Assembly (NCBI RefSeq): GCF_001509835.1
Contig: NZ_JXTJ01000007.1
Span: 434,001 to 498,000 of the forward strand
Source of the DNA: Allobosea sp. WAO
GTDB taxonomy: Bacteria; Pseudomonadota; Alphaproteobacteria; Rhizobiales; Beijerinckiaceae
Direction: 5' to 3'
DNA: 64,000 nt
The translations under genes were made by a program, and so were the position numbers. Every line of letters starts with the position of its first letter. The first letter of the stretch is position 1. Under the pieces are notes generated by a model. The model did no database searches. It was not told the DNA's origin and worked only from the letters and a program-made list of their open reading frames with translations. Positions 9,318 to 18,519 of this stretch are shown here, piece after piece.

Positions 9318-11087
9318 TCAGGAGTCGGCCGGGGCCGCCGCCCTTTCGGCTTCCGCCAGGACGACACGGTTGCGGCCGGAGGACTTCGCCGCATAGAGCG
9401 CCTTGTCGGCACGCTCGATCACATCCTCGATATCGCGGTCCTGCTCGCAGACGATGGCGGCGCCGACGCTGATGGTGAGCTCGATCTGGGAGAGGCCCTG
9501 CGTCACGACGGTCGCGCCGATCGCTTCGCGGATGCGGTTGGCGAGATTCTCGGCGCCCTGGGCATCGGTTTCGCGCAGCAGCACGACGAACTCCTCGCCG
9601 CCGAAGCGTGCCACCTTGTCGGTCGTCCGGATCTGGCCGGCGATGATCTTGGAGACGGCGCGAATGACCTCGTCTCCCGCGGCATGGCCGAATGTGTCGT
9701 TGATCCGCTTGAAGTGGTCGATGTCGAACATCAGCACGCCGAGATTGCGGCGGTAGCGCTTGTAGTAGTTCATCGCGTCTTCGGCGAAGGGCAGGAAGGC
9801 GCGACGGTTGAGCAGTCCGGTCAACGGGTCGGTGTCGGCGAGGATCTGCAGGGTGTGCAGGTCCGAGCCGAGGCGGCGGGTCTTTTCCTCGGCCTCACGC
9901 GCCTGCTTTTCGGCCTGGACCTGAACGTCGCGAATGGTCGCGGCGGCGTCACGCGCGCCTTTTTCGGCTATCCCGAGGCGGCGCAGCAAGGATCTCAGCG
10001 CGGCCGAGAGCTGTAGGATATCGCGCGAGCCGTGCTGGCGCCTGATGCCGGCGGCATTCGGATCGCGGCCGATCAGGTCAACCGAACGGCAGAGGGTCCG
10101 CAGCGGCCTGGTGACGGTGCCGGCCAGGAACCAGGCGAGGGCGGTACCGATGGCCGCGACGATCAGGCCGAGCAAGGCGATGACGGCGGTGAGGCGATTG
10201 GCCGGCGCGAGCGCGACATCGACCGGGCGGCGGGCGGCAACAACCCAACCGAGGCCCGGATAGTCATCCAACCCCTTGGTCGCGACGAGCGCCGTCAGCA
10301 TCGGCTGATCGTCGGAGCGGTCGACGAAGGAGACGCCGTGGCGAGCTCCAGCGACTTCCGCTACCCCGAAGCGCTTCGCGTCTTTCGGGCCGAGCAGCAC
10401 GGTGCCATCGCTGCCGAGCACCCAGAGTTCAGAGGCGAGCGCGGGATCATGGTTGCGCAGGACGTTGTCGCGCAGGGTGCCGGCCCAGTTCCAGCTCAGA
10501 TGGGCGCCGAGGACGCCGATCTTGGCGCCTGTCGGCCCGAAAACCGGCATGGCGACGTCGACGAAGCGAAAGGGCGCGTCGTCCGGGCTCTTGCGCAACA
10601 GGGAATCGAGCAGCTTGGCGTCGTGAACGTCCTCGACCGCCGGACCGGCGAGACCGCTGATGAACCAGGGGCGCTGGGCAACCGAGACGCCTTCGAGCAT
10701 GCCGCGGGTCGCGGCGCGGACATTGCCGCTGGGCTCTGCGAGCCCAAGCCAGGCATAGTCGCTGAGGCCCGCCTGCAATTGCATCAGCACCGCCCGGACC
10801 CGCGCGGGATTGTCCTGCCAGAGACCGCGCAGCGGCTCCATCTCGGCCAGATTCTTGATCTCGCGGTAGCGCTCGAACATGTTCTGGTCGAGCCGGTCCG
10901 ACATCGTGCGGGCGAGCGCGACGAGTTCGAGATTGGCCTCGCGAACCGCGTCGCGACGGGCGAGCCAGGCGGCGCCGGCGGCCGATACTGCGACGACGAC
11001 GATGCAGAGCAGGCCGGCCATGGCGGCGGTCTGCTGGCGCAGCGTCAGGCGATCGGCCAGCCCGACCAGTGACAGGCGCTTTGTCAT
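9318..11087 (-). CDS. Membrane diguanylate cyclase with periplasmic Cache domain
   Basis: Predicted c-di-GMP synthase. A transmembrane helix near residues 20-42 is followed by a periplasmic dCache-like sensor, a second helix near 285-305, a HAMP-like segment, a short coiled coil and a GGDEF domain. The active site GGEEF (in RFGGEEFVVLL) is intact. RxxD (RTTD), five residues before it, is a product-inhibition I-site. The ATG at 11087 was chosen over a TTG at 11102 because GGGGAGG lies just upstream; 589 residues. The ligand is unknown. It is a single-gene unit. Confidence 0.92.
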   Translation of the reverse strand: MTKRLSLVGLADRLTLRQQTAAMAGLLCIVVVAVSAAGAAWLARRDAVREANLELVALARTMSDRLDQNMFERYREIKNLAEMEPLRGLWQDNPARVRAVLMQLQAGLSDYAWLGLAEPSGNVRAATRGMLEGVSVAQRPWFISGLAGPAVEDVHDAKLLDSLLRKSPDDAPFRFVDVAMPVFGPTGAKIGVLGAHLSWNWAGTLRDNVLRNHDPALASELWVLGSDGTVLLGPKDAKRFGVAEVAGARHGVSFVDRSDDQPMLTALVATKGLDDYPGLGWVVAARRPVDVALAPANRLTAVIALLGLIVAAIGTALAWFLAGTVTRPLRTLCRSVDLIGRDPNAAGIRRQHGSRDILQLSAALRSLLRRLGIAEKGARDAAATIRDVQVQAEKQAREAEEKTRRLGSDLHTLQILADTDPLTGLLNRRAFLPFAEDAMNYYKRYRRNLGVLMFDIDHFKRINDTFGHAAGDEVIRAVSKIIAGQIRTTDKVARFGGEEFVVLLRETDAQGAENLANRIREAIGATVVTQGLSQIELTISVGAAIVCEQDRDIEDVIERADKALYAAKSSGRNRVVLAEAERAAAPADS

Positions 11088-11218
11088 GATCCTCCCCGGC
11101 AATAGCGCCGGAGAGGATCGGTCGCTTCGGCGAATCGTCCGTTAACGAATGCCACCGGTCGCGGACGATGGTTTGCGGCGCGTGAACGAGCGCGCTCGAA
11201 TGCGCTCGGCCGCCGGTG

Positions 11219-11596
11219 CTAGATCGGCTGGCCGACGTCGATGCGGTTGCCGTCGGGGTCCTCGAAGACGAAGGCGCGCAGGCCGTAATCCTTGTCGCGC
11301 AGGCCCTTGACGATGCGCAGCCCATGCGAGCGGCAGAGCTCGTGAAAGGCGTCGACGTTCTCGACCATCATGTGGGCGATGTTGAAGGGTGCGGCCTTGT
11401 GGTCCTTCTGCAGGGTCAGATGGATCTCGGCGCCGTCCTTCTTCAGGATCATGAAGCCGACCGGCTGGCCGTTCTCGAAGGTCTTCGTAAAGCCGAGCAC
11501 GCCGGCATAGAAGGCGTGCGCGCGCTCCATGTCCTTGACCGGGAACATGGCGGCGACGCGGCCGAAGCCGATCGGGCGAGGAGAGTAATCGTTCAT
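11219..11596 (-). CDS. Glyoxalase/bleomycin-resistance (VOC) fold protein
   Basis: A 125-residue vicinal-oxygen-chelate protein with paired beta-alpha-beta-beta-beta units: FPVKDMERAHAFYAGVLGF at the start and FVFEDPDGNRIDVGQPI at the end, the latter carrying a candidate metal-ligand segment. VOC proteins include glyoxalases, dioxygenases and drug-binding resistance proteins, and the substrate cannot be read here. I used the ATG at 11596; upstream in-frame sequence out to 12025 lies across another gene and has no family similarity. It follows the transpeptidase gene on the same strand after a gap of about 150 bp. Confidence 0.82.
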   Translation of the reverse strand: MNDYSPRPIGFGRVAAMFPVKDMERAHAFYAGVLGFTKTFENGQPVGFMILKKDGAEIHLTLQKDHKAAPFNIAHMMVENVDAFHELCRSHGLRIVKGLRDKDYGLRAFVFEDPDGNRIDVGQPI

Positions 11597-11748
11597 GGCA
11601 AGGTCCCGCTGCGCGGCGCAGCGTGCCGGTGGGACGGTGCCCGGCCGAAACGCTCCCGCTGATCTGTTCGTCGAGACGGTGCTCCTGGCCAGTATCGGTG
11701 AAGCCGCTGGCTTTGCAAGGCCTTGCCGGCCGCTAAGACGCGCCGCCG

Positions 11749-12300
11749 CTAGCGAACCACCAGCGTGCAGGCGCGCGCCAGCCGCGGCAGTACCTTGGCG
11801 AAGACATGGCCCTCGACCGCGACGCAGCCGGCGGTCGGCGCGAAGCCGGGCCGGGCGAGATGCCAGAAGATCGCGCTGCCGCGCCCGCGCCTGACCGGGG
11901 CATCGTTCCAGCCGAGCTCGACGATGACGTCGTAGAGATGGTCGGCGCGGGCGAGCCGTTCCTCGGCCTCGCCCGGGGGGCGGTCGATCAGCCGGTTGTA
12001 ACGCCGGTCGTTGGTGTCGTCGCACCAGGCATCGCGCGGGCCGATCCGGCGCACGGGCAGAAGGCTCGCCGGCCGCGCAAGCCGGTCGCCACGGAAGAAC
12101 AGGCGGCGTAGAGGCAATTCGGCGCGCGGCGTGCCGCCATCGCCTTCACGCTTGTCGACGATGATGCCGGAACGGCCGAGCGCGCAGGGAAAGACCGCGC
12201 CGCCGGCCTTCAGGAAGCCCTTGCGGCGATCGCGCACCGAGCGCACCACGGTGATCCGTGTCAGCCGGCGCCCGCCGGCATGGTCTTCAGCTCTGCTCAC
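11749..12300 (-). CDS. YkuD-type L,D-transpeptidase-like protein
   Basis: A compact 183-residue YkuD-domain protein. The catalytic motif is HLARPGFAPTAGCVAV, with a candidate nucleophile Cys in GCVAV and an upstream histidine. YkuD enzymes make 3-3 peptidoglycan cross-links or attach lipoproteins to peptidoglycan. There is no evident signal peptide or membrane anchor at the chosen start (MSRAEDHAGGRRL), which is odd for a periplasmic enzyme, although short versions of this kind occur in Rhizobiales. Other possibilities are a non-classical localisation or a different start. Confidence 0.78.
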   Translation of the reverse strand: MSRAEDHAGGRRLTRITVVRSVRDRRKGFLKAGGAVFPCALGRSGIIVDKREGDGGTPRAELPLRRLFFRGDRLARPASLLPVRRIGPRDAWCDDTNDRRYNRLIDRPPGEAEERLARADHLYDVIVELGWNDAPVRRGRGSAIFWHLARPGFAPTAGCVAVEGHVFAKVLPRLARACTLVVR

Positions 12301-12502
12301 GGCGGGCCCCTGTCCAAAACGACTTGCCGGCTCCTGTGCCGGGGCGTGTGCTGCAAGATTCTCGTCGGAGGGTTAGCGCATCGTGAACACGAACGCTCGC
12401 TTGCAATCGGCTCTCGCGTGCGCCAGCGTCATGCGGCGGCCGGGCCGCAGCGAGCAAATGAGAAAAACGTGATCGCCGGCATAGGCTTGGCGAATGGCTT
12501 CC

Positions 12503-12540
12503 GTGAAAAACCGGTTCCCACTTTTTCCTGCCATGCTCTA
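12503..12540. repeat. Dispersed GAAAAACCGGTT-type repeat
   Basis: An intergenic sequence with the core GAAAAACCGGTT followed by C-TTTTTC and ATGCTCTA. The same core appears at 59451-59499 in the VLCFA cluster, there as a clean hairpin. It resembles a palindromic repeat that I recall from Rhizobiales intergenic regions. The 12301-12576 gap holds nothing else I can identify. Confidence 0.55.
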
Positions 12541-12576
12541 GTGTTGGCGCGAACGCAATCGAGCTGAATCGGCATC

Positions 12577-13263
12577 ATGTCAGCCACGCATCATATCCTG
12601 CTCGTCGACGACGACCAGAGCCTGCGAGACGCGCTCGCCGAGCAGCTCGCACTTTACGACGAGTTCCGGGTCTCGACGACCGCGACCGCGACCGGAAGCG
12701 TCAAGATGGTCCAGGCCGAACGCGTCGACCTCGTCGTGATGGATGTCGGCCTGCCCGACATGGACGGGCGCGAGGCGGTGAAACTGATGCGCAAGAACGG
12801 GTTCAAGAGCCCGGTGATCATGCTGACTGGCCAGGGCTCCGACGCCGACACCGTGCTCGGGCTCGAGGCCGGCGCCAATGACTATGTCGTCAAGCCGTTC
12901 AAGTTCGCCGTACTGCTGGCGCGGATCCGGGCTCATCTGCGGCAATACGAGGCCAGCGAGGACGCGGTTTTTCAGGTCGGGCCTTATACCTTCCATCCGG
13001 GCTCGAAGCTGCTGGTCAACGCAAAGGGCTCGAAGACCAAGCTGACCGAGAAGGAAACGGCGATCCTGCGCTTCCTCTACCGCGCCGGGCGCACGCCGAT
13101 CGCGCGCGAAGTCCTGCTGCAGGAGGTCTGGGGCTATAATTCGCAGGTGACGACCCATACGCTGGAGACGCATATTTACCGGCTCCGGCAGAAGATCGAG
13201 CCCGACCCCGCCAATGCCCGCCTCCTCGTGACCGATGCCGGTGGCTATAGGCTGAACCCCTGA
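12577..13263 (+). CDS. OmpR/PhoB-family response regulator
   Basis: Two-component transcription regulator of 228 residues. The receiver domain has the acidic cluster DDD at residues 11-13, the phosphoacceptor Asp56 in VVMDVGLPDMDG and Lys106 in VVKPF. The C-terminal winged helix-turn-helix has the trans_reg_C pattern (TEKETAILRFLYRA, then THTLETHIYRLRQKIE). No histidine kinase is adjacent. The next gene, four bases downstream, encodes a lone cyclic-nucleotide-binding domain. It looks somewhat like CenR-type regulators of alphaproteobacteria, but I cannot assign a named orthologue. Confidence 0.92.
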   Translation: MSATHHILLVDDDQSLRDALAEQLALYDEFRVSTTATATGSVKMVQAERVDLVVMDVGLPDMDGREAVKLMRKNGFKSPVIMLTGQGSDADTVLGLEAGANDYVVKPFKFAVLLARIRAHLRQYEASEDAVFQVGPYTFHPGSKLLVNAKGSKTKLTEKETAILRFLYRAGRTPIAREVLLQEVWGYNSQVTTHTLETHIYRLRQKIEPDPANARLLVTDAGGYRLNP

Positions 13264-13267
13264 GATC

Positions 13268-13732
13268 ATGGCCCTCAACGACGACATCGCATTCCTGGCC
13301 CGGCAACCGCTGCTGAGCCTGATGGATCGCGACGCGCTGCGCCTCGTCGCCTTCGCGGCGGAAAGCCGTACCTTGCGCGCCGGCGACGTGCTGTTTCGTC
13401 GTGGCGAGGGCTCGGACGGCGCCTTTCTCGTCGTCTCCGGCGCTGTCGCGCTCAGCCGCGAGGATGACGGACGTCCAGCCGAGGAGATTGCCGGGCCGGG
13501 TGCTCTGATCGGCGAGCTTGCCCTGTTCGCGGCCCTGGAGCGGCCGGCAACTGCGATTGCCCGCGAACCGACCCAGGTAATGAAGCTCTCGCGCAGCGTG
13601 ATGCGGCGCGTGCTGGCCGAATCGCCGGATTCGGCTGCGGCGCTCGCGCATGCGATCGAGGAGCGGCTGACCGGATTCACCGGCGAGCTCGCCTCGGTCG
13701 GCATGTCGCTCAGGGCGATCGACTGGCGCTGA
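13268..13732 (+). CDS. Stand-alone cyclic-nucleotide-binding domain protein
   Basis: A 154-residue protein consisting of one cNMP-binding (CAP_ED) beta-roll: LRAGDVLFRRGEGSDGAFLVVSGAVAL, then GPGALIGELALFAALERPATAIA. The phosphate-binding cassette GELALF......R.ATA is recognisable. No DNA-binding domain follows, so it is not a full Crp/Fnr regulator. It starts four bases after the response-regulator stop and is probably co-transcribed with it. It may sense a nucleotide or act as a structural partner; no function is assigned. Confidence 0.85.
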   Translation: MALNDDIAFLARQPLLSLMDRDALRLVAFAAESRTLRAGDVLFRRGEGSDGAFLVVSGAVALSREDDGRPAEEIAGPGALIGELALFAALERPATAIAREPTQVMKLSRSVMRRVLAESPDSAAALAHAIEERLTGFTGELASVGMSLRAIDWR

Positions 13733-13759
13733 GTGACGCCGTTTTCGGTTGTGGGGCGC

Positions 13760-14575
13760 TCAGAGTTCGAGCGAGACCGTCACCGGGACATGGTCGGAAG
13801 GGCGCTCCCAGCCGCGCGCCTCGCTCAGGAATTCGAGATCGCGCAGCGTCGGCTTCAGAGCGTCCGAGAGCCAGATATGGTCGAGCCGGCGGCCGCGATT
13901 GGAGGCCTGCCAGTCGGCGGCGCGATAGCTCCACCAGCTGTAGAGCTTTTCCGGCTCGGGTTTCAGCGTGCGGGCGGCGTCGGTCCAGCCGAGCTCGCTA
14001 CGCAGCTTTTCCAGGGTCTGCGTCTCGATCGGCGTATGGCTGACGACGTCGAGGAGCTGCTTGTGGCTCCAGACATCATGCTCGTAGGGGGCGATGTTGA
14101 GGTCGCCGACCAGGATGCTCGGCCTTCCCGCCGGATTTTTGGCGACACCCCAGGCACCGAGCGCGTCGAGGAACTGCAGCTTGTGCGCGAATTTCGGATT
14201 GGCCTCGGGGTCGGCGATGTCGCCGCCGGCGGGGATGTAGAAGTTATGGATGGCGATGCCGGCTGCGGCGCCGGCGCCCTTGTCGAGCACGACGCTCATA
14301 TGGCGGGCGTCGTTGCGTTCGCACATCGCCATTGCTTCCTTCTCGGAGAAGGGCAGTTTCGAGACGATGGCGACGCCGTTATAGCCCTTGTTGCCGATGA
14401 AGGCCTGGTGGGCGTAGCCCGCCTCGGTGAAGGCCTTGGCCGGGAACTGCTCGTCCGGCGTCTTGGTCTCCTGCAGGCAGAGAATGTCGGGCTGGTGGTT
14501 CTTGAGGAATTCGGTGACGAGGCCGATGCGCAGGCGTACCGAATTGATGTTCCAGGTGGTGACGTCGAGCTTCAC
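13760..14575 (-). CDS. xthA: Exodeoxyribonuclease III
   Basis: Mg-dependent AP endonuclease and 3'-5' exonuclease of base-excision repair. The 271 residues contain WNINSVRLR, the metal-binding glutamate in LCLQETK, GDLNIAPYEHDVW, WTDAARTL, YSWWSYRA and the C-terminal catalytic SDHVPV. It converges with the cNMP gene with only 27 bp between stops and follows lolA on the same strand. Confidence 0.95.
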   Translation of the reverse strand: MKLDVTTWNINSVRLRIGLVTEFLKNHQPDILCLQETKTPDEQFPAKAFTEAGYAHQAFIGNKGYNGVAIVSKLPFSEKEAMAMCERNDARHMSVVLDKGAGAAAGIAIHNFYIPAGGDIADPEANPKFAHKLQFLDALGAWGVAKNPAGRPSILVGDLNIAPYEHDVWSHKQLLDVVSHTPIETQTLEKLRSELGWTDAARTLKPEPEKLYSWWSYRAADWQASNRGRRLDHIWLSDALKPTLRDLEFLSEARGWERPSDHVPVTVSLEL

Positions 14576-14716
14576 GCGCGGGATCCGGTCGGAATGGGAG
14601 CCGGAAACTGGGTCGCCGCGCGCGGAAATGCAAGCGCTACGGCAGACGCGCCATCATTCCGGCGCTCTAAGGCGGCCCGAACCAAGAGAAGCGGTGCCAC
14701 CCCCTATCGGCGCGGC

Positions 14717-15541
14717 TCAGAGGACGCGTTCGTAATTGATCACGAAGTTCTTCTGGTCGGGCCGGCGCTGGGTGTCGAGATTGTAGAGCGAGACCGAGGT
14801 CTCGTAGCCTTGCGGGTCGATCACCACCCATTGCCTGAGCTCGTTGGCCGTCAGGTCGAAATTCAGGGTAATCTTCGAGGTGCCGCCGAGCGTCGAGCGG
14901 TCCTCGATCTTGACCGAGAGGATGTCACCCTTGGTGCTGACGCCGGTCACGGTCGAATCCCGCGCCAAGTCCATATGCTCCTTGAGCAGGAACTTCAGCG
15001 GCGTTTGGCCGATCGAGTAGAGGTCCTGCGTCGCCAGCTTCTTGTCGCGGATCGCGACCGAAGTGCCGTCGGCGATCACTTCCATCGTCACCGGCGGACG
15101 GTACTCGAAGCGCATCTTGCCGGGGCGCTGGACATAGATCTTGCCCTCGAAGCGGCGGCCATCGGCGGCGAACTGGATGAAGTCGCCCTGCAGGGTGGCG
15201 AAGCCGTTGAAATAGGCGTTCAGCCGCTCGACCGCCTCCGGCTTCGACAGCGGGGCGGAAGAGCGCGACGGTTTGGCGGCGGGCGCTGGCCGCTGCGGCT
15301 CGTTGTTGGCGGTGACGACGGGGGTTGCGACCGCGGCAGCAGCCGGAGCCACAGCGGCGTCGGTGCGCGGCAGTCCGAGACCGGGCGGACGGGTCGGCGG
15401 CAGGGGGATGGCCCGCTGCTTCGGCGCCGGCGGCTGGGTCGCGGGCCGGATGTCGAGCGGCTGCGACAAGGCCGGGCCCGACGCCAGCGCGAGCGCCATG
15501 GCGGCGGCTGCGAGGGCTGACGTGGGGAGCGAAGGCTTCAT
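14717..15541 (-). CDS. lolA: LolA-family outer-membrane lipoprotein carrier with long linker
   Basis: Periplasmic chaperone that carries lipoproteins from LolCDE to the outer membrane. A signal peptide (MKPSLPTSALAAAAMALALASG...) is followed by about 70 residues rich in Pro and Ala and then a LolA domain beginning near VERLNAYFNGFATLQGDFIQF, with FEGKIYVQRPGKMRFEYRPP. The ATG at 15541 gives 274 residues, longer than the roughly 200 of classical LolA because of the linker. It lies directly downstream of ftsK on the same strand, a frequent pairing. Confidence 0.88.
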   Translation of the reverse strand: MKPSLPTSALAAAAMALALASGPALSQPLDIRPATQPPAPKQRAIPLPPTRPPGLGLPRTDAAVAPAAAAVATPVVTANNEPQRPAPAAKPSRSSAPLSKPEAVERLNAYFNGFATLQGDFIQFAADGRRFEGKIYVQRPGKMRFEYRPPVTMEVIADGTSVAIRDKKLATQDLYSIGQTPLKFLLKEHMDLARDSTVTGVSTKGDILSVKIEDRSTLGGTSKITLNFDLTANELRQWVVIDPQGYETSVSLYNLDTQRRPDQKNFVINYERVL

Positions 15542-15731
15542 GAGGCGGCTCGGTTCCATTTTCTGGTGCTGGCGCTGAATATCGTGACGGCGAGGCACGC
15601 CGGCAAGGGTTCAACGCCGCGACTGACGCGAGGTTGCACGTTGCTCATGGCAATTTCAGGACCGGTTTCGCGCGATACTGCGGCCGAAGGTGCTGCGGCG
15701 GCGCCCCGCGCCCGGTTCTCGCCGGCATGGC

Positions 15732-18311
15732 TCAGTCTTCGTCTTCCCGGGCGCGCGAGGTCTCCACGAGGATTTCGCGTTTACCTGCGTGGTTTGCGGG
15801 GCCGACGATGCCCTCGTTCTCCATGCGCTCCATGATCGAGGCGGCGCGGTTGTAGCCGATCTGCAGGCGGCGCTGGATGTAGGAGGTCGAGGCCTTCTTG
15901 TCGCGCAGCACGACGGCGACGGCCTGGTCGTAAGGGTCGTCGCTCTCGGCCTGGCCCATGCCGGTCTTATCGAAGACGGCGCCGTCCTCGTCAGTGCCGG
16001 CGCCCTCCTCCTCCTCGGCGAGGACGGCGTCGAGATAGTCCGGGCGCCCTTGCGTCTTGAGGTGGGCCACGACCTTCTCGACCTCGGCATCGCTGACGAA
16101 GGGGCCGTGCACGCGGGTGATCCGCCCGCCGCCGGCCATGTAGAGCATGTCGCCCTGGCCGAGCAGCTGCTCGGCGCCCATTTCGCCGAGAATGGTGCGG
16201 CTATCGATCTTCGAGGTGACCTGGAAGGAGATCCGGGTCGGGAAGTTCGCCTTGATCGTGCCGGTGATGACGTCGACCGAGGGCCGCTGCGTCGCGAGGA
16301 CCACATGGATGCCGGCGGCACGCGCCATCTGGGCGAGGCGCTGGATCGTGCCCTCGATCTCCTTGCCGGCGACCATCATCAGGTCGGCCATCTCGTCGAC
16401 GATGACGACGATGTAGGGCAAGGGCTCGAGCGCCATCGCCTCTTCCTCGTAGATCGCCTCGCCGGTATGGCGATCGAAGCCGGTCTGCACCGTGCGGGTG
16501 ATCACCTCTCCTGCCGTGGCTGCCTCCGCCACGCGCACATTGAAGCCGTCGATGTTGCGCACACCGAGCTTCGACATCTTCTTGTAGCGCTCCTCCATCT
16601 CGCGCACCGCCCATTTCAGGGCGACGACCGCCTTCTTCGGGTCGGTGACGACCGGGGTCAGCAGATGCGGGATGCCGTCGTAGACCGAGAGCTCGAGCAT
16701 CTTCGGATCGACCATGATCAGCCGGCACTCCTCCGGCTTCAGCCGGTAGAGGATCGAGAGGATCATGGTGTTGATCGCGACCGACTTGCCCGAGCCGGTG
16801 GTGCCCGCCACTAGAAGGTGGGGCATGCGCGCCAGATCGGCGATCACCGGCTCGCCGCCGATGGTCTTGCCGAGGCAGAGCGCGAGCTTGTGCTTGGTCG
16901 ATTCGAAGTCCTGGCTCGCCAGCAATTCGCGCAGGAAGACGGTCTCGCGCTTGGTGTTGGGCAGTTCGATGCCGATCGCGTTCTTGCCCTGCACCACCGC
17001 GACGCGCGCCGAGATCGCGCTCATCGAGCGGGCGATGTCGTCCGCCAGCGAAATCACCCGCGACGACTTCGTCCCCGGAGCAGGCTCCAACTCATAAAGC
17101 GTCACAACAGGGCCGGGGCGAACCTGCGAGATCTCGCCGCGCACACCGAAATCCTCGAGCACGCCTTCGAGCAAGGTGGCGTTCTGCTCCAGCGCGTCTG
17201 TTGAGACGGTGTTCGCCGGAATCTTCTTCGGCTCGGCCAGATAGGTCAGCGGCGGCAGTTCGAAGCTGTCGCGGTCGAGCAGCGAGGGCTGCGCTTCGCG
17301 TGACAGGCGCTTGCCGGGCTTGGGCGCGGTGAGTGGCGGGGCGACGCGCGGCGCGTTGAGGTCGCGCAGGTCCTGCGCCTCGGCATAATCGTCGTCGACA
17401 TCGGCAGGGGCGGCGACGCGTGAGCGGCCGGCGCCGGCGAAGGAATCGCGCGCTGCCACCGGCGGAGCATAGGGGGCTGCGCCCTCGGCGAATTGCGGTT
17501 CGCGGCGCACGCGCCCGGCCGGGCTGGGGGCCGGCGCGGGGGCCGAGGCGGCGGGCGTCGCGGAGGCCCGCGCCAGCGAGGGCGGCTGCGGCAGGCGACG
17601 CAGGATCGCGCCACGCAGCGCCATCGCGCCATGGGCGAGCCAGCCGACCAGGATCACGCCGAAGCCCGGCTCGTCGTCACGGCGATCGTCGGTCTCGGAC
17701 CAGGCGGCATCATCCTCGTCGGTCTCGGGGTCCTCATCGACGACGAAGCCGAAGCCGGCCGCGGCGGTGACCGCGAGGATGGCGATGCCGGCATAGACGA
17801 AGGCGACGAGCCCGCCGAGCGCCGTGCCGGAAATGCCGACGAGATTACGGGTGCCGTGCAGCAGGGCATCGCCGATGACGCCGCCCATGCCGGTCGGAAG
17901 CGGCCAGCGCGGCGTTGCCGGCAGGGCGCTGGCGACCGCGGCGGTGGCGACGACGCCGGCGACCCAGAGGGCGAGCTTGAGGGCGCTGCGGTCGAAGAGG
18001 TGGACGCGGATCAGGCGCAGGGACCAGAGAAGCGGCGGCAGCAGCATGGCGATGACGCCGAGGCCGATGAGCTGCATGGCGAGGTCGGCGACCATGGCGC
18101 CCGGCCGGCCGAGCAGGTTCTGGACCGCGCCGCGGGTGGCGTTGTTGAGGCTGGGATCGTCGACCGACCAGGTCGCCAAGGAGATCGCGACTGCGGCGGT
18201 CAGGGCGAGCAGCGCGAGGCCTACGATCTCGGCCGCCCGGCGCGAGAGGAAGTCGCGCACGGGATCGGGCAAGCGGTCGATCAGCGAGGAGGAGCGTCGG
18301 ATCGTGCGCAT
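15732..18311 (-). CDS. ftsK: FtsK/SpoIIIE DNA translocase
   Basis: Septum-anchored ATPase that pumps chromosomal DNA and activates dif recombination. The N-terminus has about four to five membrane helices (residues 25-190), then a Pro/Ala-rich linker. The motor has Walker A GTTGSGKS, Walker [16 protein letters not shown], and the [12 protein letters not shown] segment. The C-terminal gamma winged helix binds KOPS ([17 protein letters not shown]). At 859 residues it is full length for the short-linker alphaproteobacterial type. A CtrA-type box lies 84-98 bp upstream of the start. Confidence 0.96.
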   Translation of the reverse strand: MRTIRRSSSLIDRLPDPVRDFLSRRAAEIVGLALLALTAAVAISLATWSVDDPSLNNATRGAVQNLLGRPGAMVADLAMQLIGLGVIAMLLPPLLWSLRLIRVHLFDRSALKLALWVAGVVATAAVASALPATPRWPLPTGMGGVIGDALLHGTRNLVGISGTALGGLVAFVYAGIAILAVTAAAGFGFVVDEDPETDEDDAAWSETDDRRDDEPGFGVILVGWLAHGAMALRGAILRRLPQPPSLARASATPAASAPAPAPSPAGRVRREPQFAEGAAPYAPPVAARDSFAGAGRSRVAAPADVDDDYAEAQDLRDLNAPRVAPPLTAPKPGKRLSREAQPSLLDRDSFELPPLTYLAEPKKIPANTVSTDALEQNATLLEGVLEDFGVRGEISQVRPGPVVTLYELEPAPGTKSSRVISLADDIARSMSAISARVAVVQGKNAIGIELPNTKRETVFLRELLASQDFESTKHKLALCLGKTIGGEPVIADLARMPHLLVAGTTGSGKSVAINTMILSILYRLKPEECRLIMVDPKMLELSVYDGIPHLLTPVVTDPKKAVVALKWAVREMEERYKKMSKLGVRNIDGFNVRVAEAATAGEVITRTVQTGFDRHTGEAIYEEEAMALEPLPYIVVIVDEMADLMMVAGKEIEGTIQRLAQMARAAGIHVVLATQRPSVDVITGTIKANFPTRISFQVTSKIDSRTILGEMGAEQLLGQGDMLYMAGGGRITRVHGPFVSDAEVEKVVAHLKTQGRPDYLDAVLAEEEEGAGTDEDGAVFDKTGMGQAESDDPYDQAVAVVLRDKKASTSYIQRRLQIGYNRAASIMERMENEGIVGPANHAGKREILVETSRAREDED

Positions 18312-18394
18312 GCGGGCGGGCCGTGATTCCGGATGTCTGGAAAGGCGATGGCCGCCGGGCCCCGCCCTCGAAACAGCAGGTTAGGAAGGTGAGG

Positions 18395-18409
18395 TTAAGA
18401 CCCGCTTAA
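18395..18409 (-). promoter_or_regulatory. CtrA-type box upstream of ftsK
   Basis: TTAA-GACCCGC-TTAA is an exact TTAA-N7-TTAA, the consensus of the alphaproteobacterial cell-cycle regulator CtrA. It is 84-98 bp upstream of the ftsK ATG, in the ftsK-amtB gap. The match is seen; regulation is inferred. Confidence 0.6.
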
Positions 18410-18458
18410 CCTTGCGCGTCGGAGCGGGGCGGGAACCGGTCATCGGCGCCGCAACCAG

Positions 18459-18488
18459 CAAAAAGCCCCGGCGGTGACCCGCCGGGGC
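18459..18488 (-). terminator. Rho-independent terminator of glnK-amtB
   Basis: Ten perfect base pairs (GCCCCGGCGG, loop TGAC) followed on the minus strand by TTTTT. It is 32 bp past the amtB stop. Confidence 0.9.
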
Positions 18489-18519
18489 GCTGTTTCATGT
18501 GGAACGCGGCAGGGCCGGG

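Noticed and set aside
18491..18506. A third parS-like sequence (TGTTTCATGTGGAACG) next to the amtB terminator
   Set aside because: Three mismatches, two of them breaking the palindrome in the core; too degenerate to call.
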